DNA from: Synergistota bacterium
GTDB lineage: Bacteria > Synergistota > Synergistia > Synergistales > Synergistaceae
Reading direction: 5' to 3'
Length of the DNA: 32,885 nt
Assembly (NCBI GenBank): GCA_023450745.1
Contig: JAEXGR010000068.1
Location: forward strand, 1 to 32,885
Shown: one piece after another, positions 15,585-23,256 of the stretch
Layout: every line of letters starts with the position of its first letter
How positions within the stretch are numbered: the first letter of the stretch is position 1
Program-made: the position numbers and the translations under genes
The notes under the pieces: generated by a model
The model's input: only the letters and a program-made list of their open reading frames with translations
Told to the model about the DNA's origin: nothing
Database searches by the model: none

Positions 15585-16112
15585 ATGTTTGGCTCAAAGG
15601 GACTCATCGAGATATACACCGGAGACGGCAAAGGAAAGACTACCGCGGCGCTGGGGCTGGCGCTGCGCGCCTGCGGCCACGGCGCGCGCGTCGCGATCGT
15701 GCAGTTCATGAAGGGGTGCGCGCGCTACGGAGAGCTCGCCGCCGTCAAATACCTGCCGGGGGTGACGCTGGTCCACACGGGGCGCGACACGTGCATCTTC
15801 CGCGGAGACGAAACCCCGGAAGACTTTGCCGAGGCGGCGCGCGGACTGAAAGAGGCGGAAAAATTCATCGTTTCGGGCGAATATGACCTCGTGATACTCG
15901 ACGAAGTCAACGTGGCGATAGACTTCGGACTGCTTGACGCCGACCTCGTCGCGGCGCTGATCGGCCAAAAGCCGGAGGAGACGGAGATCGTGCTCACGGG
16001 AAGAAACGCCCCGAAATCGCTGCTCGAAATGGCCGACCTCGTCAGCGAAGTCAAAGAGATAAAACACCCCTACCGTAAAGGAATCGAGGCGCGCGTCGGC
16101 GTTGACTATTAG
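15585..16112 (+). CDS. cobO: Corrinoid adenosyltransferase, CobA/CobO/BtuR type
   Basis: The protein of about 175 residues has the BtuR/CobO P-loop YTGDGKGKTTAALG (about 11-24), then VAIVQFMKG, VILDEVNVAIDFGL and the closing EIKHPYRKGIEARVGVDY. It transfers the adenosyl group of ATP to the cobalt of cob(I)alamin or cobyrinic acid diamide. No other cobalamin biosynthesis gene is adjacent, so a role in salvage or in serving B12-dependent enzymes is likely. The ATG at 15585 has AAAGG 11 bases upstream; a GTG at 15573 sits on that site. Confidence 0.93.
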   Translation: MFGSKGLIEIYTGDGKGKTTAALGLALRACGHGARVAIVQFMKGCARYGELAAVKYLPGVTLVHTGRDTCIFRGDETPEDFAEAARGLKEAEKFIVSGEYDLVILDEVNVAIDFGLLDADLVAALIGQKPEETEIVLTGRNAPKSLLEMADLVSEVKEIKHPYRKGIEARVGVDY

Positions 16113-16120
16113 AAAAATCG

Positions 16121-16192
16121 CTGTTTTAAACTTGACAAAATTAGAGAAAAAGCTTAAACTAAAACAGTTTTAAATAACTAAGTGAGTTTTAG
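16121..16192. repeat. Inverted repeats flanking the rubrerythrin promoter
   Basis: CTGTTTTA (16121-16128) and TAAAACAG (16160-16167) bracket the -35 and -10 boxes. CTAAAAC (16159-16165) and GTTTTAG (16186-16192) form a second pair. GTTTTAAA also occurs twice in direct orientation. These could be binding sites for an oxygen or peroxide regulator, but no known consensus is matched. Confidence 0.35.
16132..16160 (+). promoter_or_regulatory. Predicted rubrerythrin promoter
   Basis: A perfect TTGACA (16132-16137) is followed after 17 bases by TAAACT (16155-16160). The start would lie near 16168, leaving a leader of about 75 bases before the gene. Confidence 0.7.
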
Positions 16193-16242
16193 AGATAAAA
16201 CCAGACAATAAGGCATAAAAAATTCAAGGAGGAAATCAAATC

Positions 16243-16731
16243 ATGTCAACAACACAGGAAAATTTCGCCACCGCTTTTGCCGGAGAATCACAGGCCAACC
16301 GTAAGTATCTCATGTTCGCCGAGCAGGCGGAGAAAGACGGATTCGCCGGCGTAGCGAAACTCTTCCGCGCCACCGCGGCGGCTGAGACCATTCACGCCTT
16401 CGCTGAATTCAGGGCCAAGGGCGGCGTCGGCACCACCGCGGAAAACCTTCAGGCCGGCATCGACGGAGAGACCTACGAGTTCTCAGAGATGTATCCTCCG
16501 ATGATCGAGCAGGCCAAAGCCGAAGGCAACAAAGAGGCCGCCCGCATCTTCCACTTCGCCAACGAGGCCGAGAAGGTACATGCGAAGCTTTATAAAGAGG
16601 CGCTCGCCGATATGAGCAACACCGACGCCGACTACTATCTCTGCCCCATCTGCGGATTCATCCACAAGGGCGAGACCAGCAGCCCCTGCCCCATCTGCGG
16701 CGCGAAGCCCTCGATCTTCCAGAAGTTCTAA
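16243..16731 (+). CDS. rbr: Rubrerythrin
   Basis: The 162-residue protein joins a ferritin-like diiron domain to a C-terminal rubredoxin-type domain. Iron ligands fit E15, E48-x2-H51, E82 and E110-x2-H113, the two ExxH motifs being clear. The rubredoxin knuckles are C134-x2-C137 and C149-x2-C152. The inter-knuckle spacing is short and the total is below the roughly 190 residues of Desulfovibrio rubrerythrin. Rubrerythrin reduces hydrogen peroxide in anaerobes using electrons from rubredoxin or NADH systems. AAGGAGG lies about 10 bases before the ATG. It is a single gene with its own strong promoter and terminator, suggesting high, stress-tuned expression. Confidence 0.96.
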   Translation: MSTTQENFATAFAGESQANRKYLMFAEQAEKDGFAGVAKLFRATAAAETIHAFAEFRAKGGVGTTAENLQAGIDGETYEFSEMYPPMIEQAKAEGNKEAARIFHFANEAEKVHAKLYKEALADMSNTDADYYLCPICGFIHKGETSSPCPICGAKPSIFQKF

Positions 16732-16771
16732 AGATAAAACGGGCGGCGCGCGAAGCCGCCATTTAAACACG

Positions 16772-16811
16772 AAAAAGACGCCTTTGAGAAATATTCAAGG
16801 CGTCTTTTTTT
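16772..16811. terminator. Bidirectional terminator between rbr and umuC
   Basis: GACGCCTT (16777-16784) and AAGGCGTC (16797-16804) form the core stem, flanked by A5 on the left and T8 on the right. It ends the rightward rubrerythrin transcript and, read leftward, the umuC transcript whose stop is at 16828. Confidence 0.9.
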
Positions 16812-16827
16812 TATGGACCGGCTGCCT

Positions 16828-18156
16828 CTAGAAATTAACCCTCCGGGACGGGCCGACCGGCAGCGCCGGACGGTCGCGATAGTCGTTTGCGGCAGCGCCA
16901 TGTTCACGCTGAGGATACCACCGGGATTTCTTCTCCGGCGCGCCGAAATTATCGGCGGAACCGATGACGAGGCGTCCAAATTCGCGGTTCAGAGCGTCGG
17001 TGACGGCCGCCGCCTGCTGAAACTTTCCGTCGCGCGCCTCCGGGCGGCCCTCGTCGTCAAACAGAAGCCGCTGCGCGCCGCAGCTTACATCGGTAAAATC
17101 ACTCAGCACCACCCCGGCCTTCTTATAGGCGCAGCCCTCCCTGTATATGCCGGCAAGCATCTCCCGAGCCGCCGACAAAAAATCGCAATCGAGCGAACGC
17201 GGAAAGGGGAAGGCCCGCTCGTCTTCACGCGCGTAAAAATTTTCCTCCCGGAAGCGGCTCGTCGTTATATATATCCCCATGCGCGAGGCGCGCTGCTTCG
17301 CCGTCCGCAGCTGACGCGCGGCGCAGAGCGTGAAATAAGAGACCGCCTCCAGCAGCTCCTCATAAGAGAAGACCGCCTCGCCAAAAGAGCGGGAAACCTG
17401 GATGGACTTCGGCGCGCGCCGCCCGCGGGAGAGCGGGTGCACTGGATGGCCGCGCAGCTCCCAGGCCGTATAAAGCGCGTTTACAGAGAAATTCCGTTTG
17501 AGAAGCAGGTCGTCCGCCGCGGCGAAATCGGCGGCGGTCACGATCCGGTGATAGAGGTCGAGGCGCTTCGCCATTCGCCGCCCCACCCCCCAGATATCGC
17601 CGGCCGCAAACTGCGCCATCCACGCGGGATCGGAATAGAGCCGCCGCTTGAGCCAGAAGACGCCTTCGTCCGTACGCTTCGCACAGTGCGACGCCAGTTT
17701 GGCCAGCGTCTTGGTAGAGGATATTCCCACGGATACCGGGATGGCGCAATGCCGCCAGATATCCTCCCGCAGTTCCCGGCAGTAGGCCGCCGGGTCCCTT
17801 ATGGAGGCGATCGCGAGGTTTATAAAGGCCTCGTCGATCGAATAGACCTCCGTGACGTCGCTGAACCGCGCCAGACGCGACATCACCTCGGCGGAGATTT
17901 TATTATAAAGAAAGAGGCGTCCGCTGAGCACGACCACGCCGGCGCGCTCGAGCTGCCCCCTGACTTTGAAATATGGCTCGCCCATCGGCACCCCCATCGC
18001 CTTCACTTCGTTGGAACGCGCCACGACACATCCGTCATTGCCGCTCAGGACGACGACGGGACGGGAATTGAGCGCGGGATTTTCACGCCGCTCACAGGAG
18101 ACAAAAAAATTATTACAATCGCAAAGCCCTATGGAACGCTCGGACAGCTCTCGCAT
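16828..18156 (-). CDS. umuC: Y-family DNA polymerase, UmuC type
   Basis: This 442-residue translesion polymerase has the Y-family catalytic acids D13 (LCDCNNFF) and D108/E109 (YSIDEAF). The UmuC-specific block VVVLSGNDGCVVARSNEVKAMGVPMGEPYF covers 34-63. The thumb region GISSTKTLAKLAS and a little-finger domain with KSIQVSRSFG follow. The length suits UmuC (422 in E. coli) with a slightly longer basic tail. No umuD-like protease gene lies beside it, although polymerase V normally needs UmuD'. The partner may be elsewhere or the enzyme may act alone. AGGGG lies 10 bases before the ATG. A promoter is visible upstream, but no SOS box that I can recognise. Confidence 0.93.
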   Translation of the reverse strand: MRELSERSIGLCDCNNFFVSCERRENPALNSRPVVVLSGNDGCVVARSNEVKAMGVPMGEPYFKVRGQLERAGVVVLSGRLFLYNKISAEVMSRLARFSDVTEVYSIDEAFINLAIASIRDPAAYCRELREDIWRHCAIPVSVGISSTKTLAKLASHCAKRTDEGVFWLKRRLYSDPAWMAQFAAGDIWGVGRRMAKRLDLYHRIVTAADFAAADDLLLKRNFSVNALYTAWELRGHPVHPLSRGRRAPKSIQVSRSFGEAVFSYEELLEAVSYFTLCAARQLRTAKQRASRMGIYITTSRFREENFYAREDERAFPFPRSLDCDFLSAAREMLAGIYREGCAYKKAGVVLSDFTDVSCGAQRLLFDDEGRPEARDGKFQQAAAVTDALNREFGRLVIGSADNFGAPEKKSRWYPQREHGAAANDYRDRPALPVGPSRRVNF

Positions 18157-18190
18157 GTAACATCTTCCCCTTTTGTTAAACTTATAATAT

Positions 18191-18219
18191 ACTATATTTT
18201 AAAAAAGGCTCGACGTCAA
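18191..18219 (-). promoter_or_regulatory. Predicted umuC promoter
   Basis: On the minus strand TTGACG (18219-18214) and TATAGT (18196-18191) are 17 bases apart. The start would be near 18184, 28 bases before the ATG. Confidence 0.65.
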
Positions 18220-18283
18220 CTGTATGTAAGCTTTTGTTATATAAACTTACTTTTTCTTTCAGCGCCGATATTGTAAAAGGGAC

Positions 18284-18312
18284 TTGCCAAAGCGAGTTTT
18301 ATGGAATAGTAT
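18284..18312 (+). promoter_or_regulatory. Predicted promoter of the nitronate monooxygenase-like gene
   Basis: TTGCCA (18284-18289) and TAGTAT (18307-18312) are 17 bases apart, giving a start near 18319 and a leader of about 60 bases. It is divergent from the umuC promoter in a 222-base gap. Confidence 0.55.
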
Positions 18313-18326
18313 ATACGTAATTCCAT
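18301..18326. promoter_or_regulatory. Palindrome spanning the -10 box and start site
   Basis: ATGGAAT (18301-18307) and ATTCCAT (18320-18326) are perfect 7-base arms around 12 bases that include the -10 hexamer. CCATTA/TAATGG (18323-18328 and 18335-18340) forms a second overlapping repeat. The placement is that of a repressor operator; the regulator is unknown. Confidence 0.4.
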
Positions 18327-18378
18327 TATTTTATTAATGGATAGAATATTTTTAACAAATGTTTGGAAGGAACTTAAA

Positions 18379-19500
18379 ATGACAAATAAAAAAACGGAAT
18401 TACCTTCATTAACTATTGGAAAACACCACTCCCAATTCCCTATTATACAGGGCGGGATGGGGATCATGGTCTCCGGCCCCCGGCTCGCGGGCGCCGTGGC
18501 CGCCGCCGGCGGCGTGGGCACCATCGCCTCGGTGGGGCTCGCCGCTTCGTCTCCCGACTTCGATATGAATTCCGGCGGCAAAAAAATCGACGAGCAGAAC
18601 CATAAAATATTATCCCGGTACATAAAAGAGGCAAAAGAAACGGCGAACGGCGGCGTCATCGCCGTGAACTGCATGTGCGCGCTCAGCGACTACGACCAGC
18701 TTGTGCGCACTTCCTGCGAGGCGGGGGCGGATATGATCATCTCCGGCGCGGGGCTGCCGCTTAAGCTGCCGCAGCTGACGGAGGGCTATCCCGACACGGC
18801 GCTCGTGCCCATCGTCAGCAGCGTCAAAGCCGCGGGACTCATACTCAACCGCTGGCACAAACATTACAACAGACTGCCCGACGCCTTCGTCGTCGAAACG
18901 CCGAATACCGCGGGGGGCCATCTGGGCGCCCGCGACCAGGCGCAGGCGATGGACGAAAATCTCTCGCTAAAAGAGGTCGTTCCCGCACTTGTGAAATATT
19001 TAAAAGAGCTCGGCCACAACATTCCCGTGATCTCGGCGGGCGGCATCTGGGACGGTGGGGACATAAAAGACGCCATCGGCATGGGCGCAAGCGGCGTGCA
19101 GATGGGGACCAGGTTTGCCGCCACCGAAGAGGGCGACGCCTCCGATCGTTTCAAGCAGGCCTACATCGACGCCGGGGATAATGACGTGGTGCTGATCAAA
19201 AGCCCCTGCGGGCTTCCGGGGCGCGCGATTATGAGCCCGCTCATTGAAAGATACTTCGCGGGCGCGCTGGAAAAGGTGGGCTGCCGCGCCGGATGCCTCT
19301 CGCACTGCATCTGCCGCCTCCAGCACGAGACCTTCTGCATCGCCGACGCCCTCGTAAGCGCCTACAAGGGGGACTGGGAAAACGGCCTCTTCTTCTGCGG
19401 CAGCAACGTCGCGCAGGTCAAATCGATCCTTAAGGTAAAGGACCTTATAAGGGAGCTGGTCGAAGGTTTCTCCCTGCCGGAGCTCAAAGCGGCGCATTAA
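18379..19500 (+). CDS. Nitronate monooxygenase / FabK-like flavin oxidoreductase
   Basis: This TIM-barrel flavoprotein of about 373 residues has the family start PIIQGGMGIMVSGPRLAGAVAAAGGVGTI, then NTAGGHLGA, ISAGGIWDGGDIKDAIGMGASGVQMGTRF (FMN phosphate loop) and SPCGLPGRAI. It would oxidise nitronates or use NAD(P)H to reduce unsaturated substrates; sequence alone does not separate nitronate monooxygenase from FabK-like enoyl reductases. A cysteine-rich stretch near the C terminus (C302, C306, C310, C312, C320, then C340) is unusual for the classical enzymes. I start at the ATG at 18379, with GGAAGGA 8 bases upstream; the in-frame ATG at 18337 lies at the predicted start of transcription and lacks a site. 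Confidence 0.85.
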   Translation: MTNKKTELPSLTIGKHHSQFPIIQGGMGIMVSGPRLAGAVAAAGGVGTIASVGLAASSPDFDMNSGGKKIDEQNHKILSRYIKEAKETANGGVIAVNCMCALSDYDQLVRTSCEAGADMIISGAGLPLKLPQLTEGYPDTALVPIVSSVKAAGLILNRWHKHYNRLPDAFVVETPNTAGGHLGARDQAQAMDENLSLKEVVPALVKYLKELGHNIPVISAGGIWDGGDIKDAIGMGASGVQMGTRFAATEEGDASDRFKQAYIDAGDNDVVLIKSPCGLPGRAIMSPLIERYFAGALEKVGCRAGCLSHCICRLQHETFCIADALVSAYKGDWENGLFFCGSNVAQVKSILKVKDLIRELVEGFSLPELKAAH

Positions 19501-19509
19501 AATAAACGT

Positions 19510-19546
19510 CCGGGGTCCGGCTCTCCCGCCGGGCCCCGGCTTTTTT
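19510..19546 (+). terminator. Rho-independent terminator
   Basis: CCGGGGTCCGG (19510-19520) pairs with CCGGGCCCCGG (19529-19539), an 11-bp stem with one G-U pair, followed by C and six T. It ends the monooxygenase transcript before the convergent GGDEF gene. Confidence 0.88.
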
Positions 19547-19583
19547 GTTCTTTGTTTGTTCCGCTCCCCGCGCGGCGGCCCCG

Positions 19584-22500
19584 CTATTTGGGCCCGGCCG
19601 CTTCGGAAAACAACATCAGCAGAAGAGGATGGTCGCTGACGCCGTCTATGCGCACGCCGCTGGCGCGCACGTACGGGACCGCCTCTTTTCCCCCTCCGGC
19701 GAGACGGAATGTGACCTCCGCAAGCTTGCCGCTTTGCAGCGCCGCCGCGATCTCCGCGCGCAGATGCGGACGGTCCTCCGGCGCAGCCATCTCCAGAATC
19801 TCGTCGCCTGACTTTGCAAGGTACTCTTCCTGCGTAAGTCCCGCCAGCCGCAGCATGGCATTGTTGGCCAACACCGGTTTAAGGACGGGCGTAAGCTCGA
19901 AGACGCCGATACCCGCCGGCGATGATTTTACCACCGCGTCAAAGAGCGCGGCGGTCTTTTTTACCTCCGTGATGTCCGTAACGACGGTAAGCATGACGGG
20001 ATATTGGCTGCCCACGTACTCGATGCGCAAAGCGCGCAGGTGACGCCATGCCGGCGAGCCCTTCGCGTTGGTAATGCGGTAGGAAAAATCCACGTGTCCG
20101 CCGTCGCGCGCGCCCTGACGGAGACGGTCTTCAAATTCTTCCGCGTCGTCAGGATGAATCATCGACAAAAGTCCCGCGCCGCCGTCGGCGGTATCATCGG
20201 GCCTCAGCCCCGTGGTGGTGTAGAAGCTCGGACTGACGTAGAGAGCCCTGATCTTTTCCCCCAGCTCGGCGATCAGCACGCCGCCGTCCATATGCTGCAG
20301 CAGAGTTTGCAGCTGTATGGAGTAACAGCCTTCCGGCCCGGGCGCAGGAGCCGCTTTTGCGTCCGTCTTTATTTCCGCGCCCTCCGTGTCTATGCAGTAG
20401 TCGTTGCGTCCGTTATTCTTCGCCCGGTAGAGCGCTTTGTCGGCGCGCGCGTAGAGCGATTCCAGGCTGTCCCCCTGACGCCAGAGGGCCACGCCGACAC
20501 TGCCGGAAAACGAGGCTCCGGCCTGCCCGCCGGTGCAGTGTATTTGCAGCGCCAGCTGTAATTCATTCGCTTTCCTGAGGATGACCTCGAGCGACGGGGC
20601 GTTTCTCATCAGCACCAGAAATTCGTCGCCGCCGGTGCGCCCGCAGACGTCCTCCGCGCGAAAGGCGCTTTGAATGGCTCTGCCGGCGGAGCGCAGCGCT
20701 TCGTCCCCCGCCTGGTGGCCGATGATGTCGTTGATCTGCTTGAAGCGGTCCAGGTCGATGGCGAACAGCGCCTGTATCCCGACGCCGCTGCCGTCAGCGA
20801 GCGCGTCGGAGATATGCTTCATCGTCGCCGCGTGATTTAAAAGCCCCGTCAGCGCGTCCGTCTCCGCCGCCCGCAGCAGCGTCTCTTCTTTCCTTTTTTG
20901 TTCGTCGATGTCTTTCATATAAACAAATAGCATCAGGTGTTCCGTGGCGGGGTCCGCCAAGAGGTGCAGCGTACACCTTACCCACATACCGCGCCCGCCT
21001 GGCAGCCGGCGCAGGTATTCGCGCTCGATGTCATGCTCCGCTCCCGCGGCCATCGCTTTGAGTATCTCATCGTCAAGCAGCAAGAAAAACTCCTGTACGG
21101 CGCGGTCGGAGACGACGAGCTTCGCCTCCGCCGCAAAAAAACCGCTCAAAGAGGCGGAGGTGAACCATTCATACTCCCGCTTGTCTTTGCTTTCCAGTTT
21201 TTCCCGTTTTTTCGCGCTGACGTCGAAGACGGCCATGATGTAAACGTCGTCCGCCAGCGACTGCTGATATTGCAGCTCCAGCTGGTAGCTGCGCTCGAGT
21301 TTCCGCTTCTCCGTAACGTCCATGCTCATGCCGATGGCGCGGTACGGACGCCCCTTCTGGTCAAAGAGCGTTTTGTACTGTATGTGCTCGTACCACCACC
21401 CGGAGCGATCCGCCGTCTGCACGAGGAACACGCCCTCCGCGTTTTTTTCTCCGCGGAAGAGCCGCCGGTAAAGTTCGCGGAAGGCCTCGGCGCTGTCGGG
21501 ATGGACAAAGCCGCCCTCAATAAGGCTGTCGGGAACGTTGGGCACGACGATGTCAAAACCGTGCTGTTTGACCGAATGGCCTCTCTGGATGATCTCTTTG
21601 GTCCGGAGGTCGTAGTCCCAGACGGAGAGCGTGGTGTTTTCCAACACGAGGAGGAAACGTTCCTCGCTCTCTTTCAGCCGCTCGTTTTTCTCCAGCAGCC
21701 GGCGGTAGCCGCGCCGCTCGACGACGATGATGATGACGGCGAAGGCCATGGCGATGAGCGTGATCACCGCAACCAGAAAAACGCCGGTCGTGCTTATATC
21801 CATCGCCGCCCTCTTCGCCGCCGCTTCGGGGACGACGTTAAAAATCGTCCAGTCGTTGATATTCAGCGGTTGGTAGGCCGCGTAGCGCCTCTTGCCGCCG
21901 AACTCGTAAGAGAGGCCTCCGGCGCGCTGCTTTTCCAGATTTTCTTTTACCGCTCTGATCTTTGCGGTATCGGCGATGTTCGTCTTATTCAGAATGTCAA
22001 ACAGGCTGCCGCGCTGCGCGAGGAAATCCCCGTGGCGGCTGCCGACGATGATATTTCCGGCGCTGTCGCAGATGAAAGAATAGGCCTCGGCGCCGTAAGC
22101 CTTGGAAATGAGCGCCTTGATGAAAAGGCTTTCGTCATAGATTCCCATCAGCGCGCCAATATTGCGGCCGCGTTCTTTGACGGGAAGGCTGAATACAAAA
22201 ATGGGAATCTTATCTACCGGTCCGGCGGCGAATTTTTTCAGGGAACGTTTCCCCTCTATGCACCTCTTTAGCGAAGCGCTGCTCGTGATGTCGAAACGAT
22301 GGCCGTCGCTGGTATAGGCCGCGCCGTCCGCGCCGGCGAAGAGCAGGCGCTTAAAATCCGTTTCCTGCGCGAGCCGCTTCAAGTCGGCTGCCTGGAGCGC
22401 CGGGCTTTTATCGCCGGCGAGCGAAATATTCTGGGCGATCATGTTTAGAATCTGAAACCTTCCGTCGATCAGCGTCTTGAAGAGGACGGCCTGTTCGGCG

Positions 22501-22643
22501 GCGGAATCCTGCAGCGTCCGGAAGGCCTGCCGCTGCGCGCGGCTGGCGATGCCGTACTGATACCACAGTACGCTCGCGATAGCGGCGGCCGTCAGGACGA
22601 CGGCGGCGATTATAACGACAACGGTGCTATTATATTTTCGCAT
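19584..22643 (-). CDS. Membrane Cache-PAS-GGDEF-PAS signalling protein, probable diguanylate cyclase
   Basis: The 1019-residue protein has a first membrane helix (8-28), an extracytoplasmic dCache-like sensor (about 40-275) and a second helix (286-308). A PAS domain follows (330-450, with a WxYEHIQYK and GxxxDVTEKR PAC end), then a PAS-like segment (460-585). The GGDEF domain (588-755) has an intact GGDEF at 671-675, the DALTGL entry motif, and an inhibitory RxxD site (RAED, 662-665). Two further PAS domains fill the C terminus (about 780-895 and 900-1015). It should make c-di-GMP from GTP in response to an external ligand. A GGDEF placed before PAS domains is an unusual order. It has its own promoter and lies just downstream of the chemosensory operon. 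AGGAG is 12 bases before the ATG. Confidence 0.92.
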   Translation of the reverse strand: MRKYNSTVVVIIAAVVLTAAAIASVLWYQYGIASRAQRQAFRTLQDSAAEQAVLFKTLIDGRFQILNMIAQNISLAGDKSPALQAADLKRLAQETDFKRLLFAGADGAAYTSDGHRFDITSSASLKRCIEGKRSLKKFAAGPVDKIPIFVFSLPVKERGRNIGALMGIYDESLFIKALISKAYGAEAYSFICDSAGNIIVGSRHGDFLAQRGSLFDILNKTNIADTAKIRAVKENLEKQRAGGLSYEFGGKRRYAAYQPLNINDWTIFNVVPEAAAKRAAMDISTTGVFLVAVITLIAMAFAVIIIVVERRGYRRLLEKNERLKESEERFLLVLENTTLSVWDYDLRTKEIIQRGHSVKQHGFDIVVPNVPDSLIEGGFVHPDSAEAFRELYRRLFRGEKNAEGVFLVQTADRSGWWYEHIQYKTLFDQKGRPYRAIGMSMDVTEKRKLERSYQLELQYQQSLADDVYIMAVFDVSAKKREKLESKDKREYEWFTSASLSGFFAAEAKLVVSDRAVQEFFLLLDDEILKAMAAGAEHDIEREYLRRLPGGRGMWVRCTLHLLADPATEHLMLFVYMKDIDEQKRKEETLLRAAETDALTGLLNHAATMKHISDALADGSGVGIQALFAIDLDRFKQINDIIGHQAGDEALRSAGRAIQSAFRAEDVCGRTGGDEFLVLMRNAPSLEVILRKANELQLALQIHCTGGQAGASFSGSVGVALWRQGDSLESLYARADKALYRAKNNGRNDYCIDTEGAEIKTDAKAAPAPGPEGCYSIQLQTLLQHMDGGVLIAELGEKIRALYVSPSFYTTTGLRPDDTADGGAGLLSMIHPDDAEEFEDRLRQGARDGGHVDFSYRITNAKGSPAWRHLRALRIEYVGSQYPVMLTVVTDITEVKKTAALFDAVVKSSPAGIGVFELTPVLKPVLANNAMLRLAGLTQEEYLAKSGDEILEMAAPEDRPHLRAEIAAALQSGKLAEVTFRLAGGGKEAVPYVRASGVRIDGVSDHPLLLMLFSEAAGPK

Positions 22644-22711
22644 CTACGAGACCATCTCCTGCTTTCCATGCGGCTACATATCCGCCCGTGATCCCCTAAG
22701 CGAATAGATAA

Positions 22712-22739
22712 ATTATATCGGCGAAAACATAAAAGACAA
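22712..22739 (-). promoter_or_regulatory. Predicted promoter of the Cache-PAS-GGDEF gene
   Basis: On the minus strand TTGTCT (22739-22734) and a perfect TATAAT (22717-22712) are 16 bases apart, with a start near 22705 and a leader of about 60 bases. Confidence 0.6.
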
Positions 22740-22749
22740 TATTATCAAA

Positions 22750-22769
22750 GCTGTTTCTGTAAAAACAGC
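22750..22769 (-). terminator. Possible terminator at the end of the chemosensory operon
   Basis: GCTGTTT (22750-22756) and AAACAGC (22763-22769) form a 7-bp stem with a 6-base loop. On the minus strand TTTGATAAT follows, a weak U-tract, so readthrough into the GGDEF gene is possible. Confidence 0.4.
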
Positions 22770-22788
22770 CGCGGCGGACGCCGGGTTT

Positions 22789-23256
22789 TTACTCCTCGCC
22801 CGCGGTTCCCCGCGTCATCTCGCAAAAGATCTTTTCTCCGTCCAATACCAACACAACGCCGTCGCCGTCCGCCAGCGTCGCCATGACGTATCTCTCAAAA
22901 CCGCCGGCCGCGCGCTCCATCCCTTCGTTAAGAAGGTTTTCGCGCAGGTCGCCGATACAGAGCACGTTGTCCGTCAAGATTGAAAAAAGACAGTCTTCGC
23001 AGCGCAGTACGAGCAGGCAGGAATATTTTTCTATCTCCGCCGCCGCGGCGCGGCCGTTGAAAAAACGGGCCAGCTCGATGACGGGAACCATGTTCCCGCG
23101 CAGGTTCGCGACGCCGCGGATGTAGGCCGGCAGCCGCGGCACGTAAGTCAGCGGCAGCGCCTGCACCGTCTCCGTCACATACTTCAGCTCTATGGCGTAG
23201 CGGACGGCATCCACCGTGAATACCAGCACTTCATTCCCATAATTTACGTCCGTCAT
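22789..23256 (-). CDS. cheW: CheW-like coupling protein (distal copy)
   Basis: The 155-residue CheW-domain protein has the typical EVLVFTVDAVRYAIELKYVTETVQ start, then YIRGVANLRGNMVPVIELARFF (about 45-66), the conserved RG-N-LRG-x-PVI block, and a C-terminal VLVLDGEKIF strand. CheW links receptors to CheA at the membrane array. Its ATG overlaps the cheA stop (ATGA), so the two are probably translationally coupled. A second, more divergent CheW is encoded upstream in the same operon; the two may pair with different receptors. Confidence 0.93.
   Translation of the reverse strand: MTDVNYGNEVLVFTVDAVRYAIELKYVTETVQALPLTYVPRLPAYIRGVANLRGNMVPVIELARFFNGRAAAAEIEKYSCLLVLRCEDCLFSILTDNVLCIGDLRENLLNEGMERAAGGFERYVMATLADGDGVVLVLDGEKIFCEMTRGTAGEE

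Noticed and set aside
18157..18240. SOS (LexA) box before umuC
   Set aside because: No CTGT-N8-ACAG or GAAC-N4-GTTC pattern is present. The lineage's own LexA motif is unknown, so the question stays open but unsupported.
16813..18276. A 487-codon open frame on the plus strand
   Set aside because: It lies opposite the well-recognised umuC gene, its translation is rich in Arg, Pro and Gly with no family resemblance, and GC-rich genes commonly leave such antisense frames open.
20937..22271. A 444-codon plus-strand frame
   Set aside because: It is antisense to the Cache-PAS-GGDEF gene, whose domains are clear. It has no ribosome site or recognisable domain.
22644..22788. c-di-GMP riboswitch before the GGDEF gene
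   Set aside because: The leader after the predicted start is about 60 bases and lacks the conserved GEMM core, so no riboswitch is supported.
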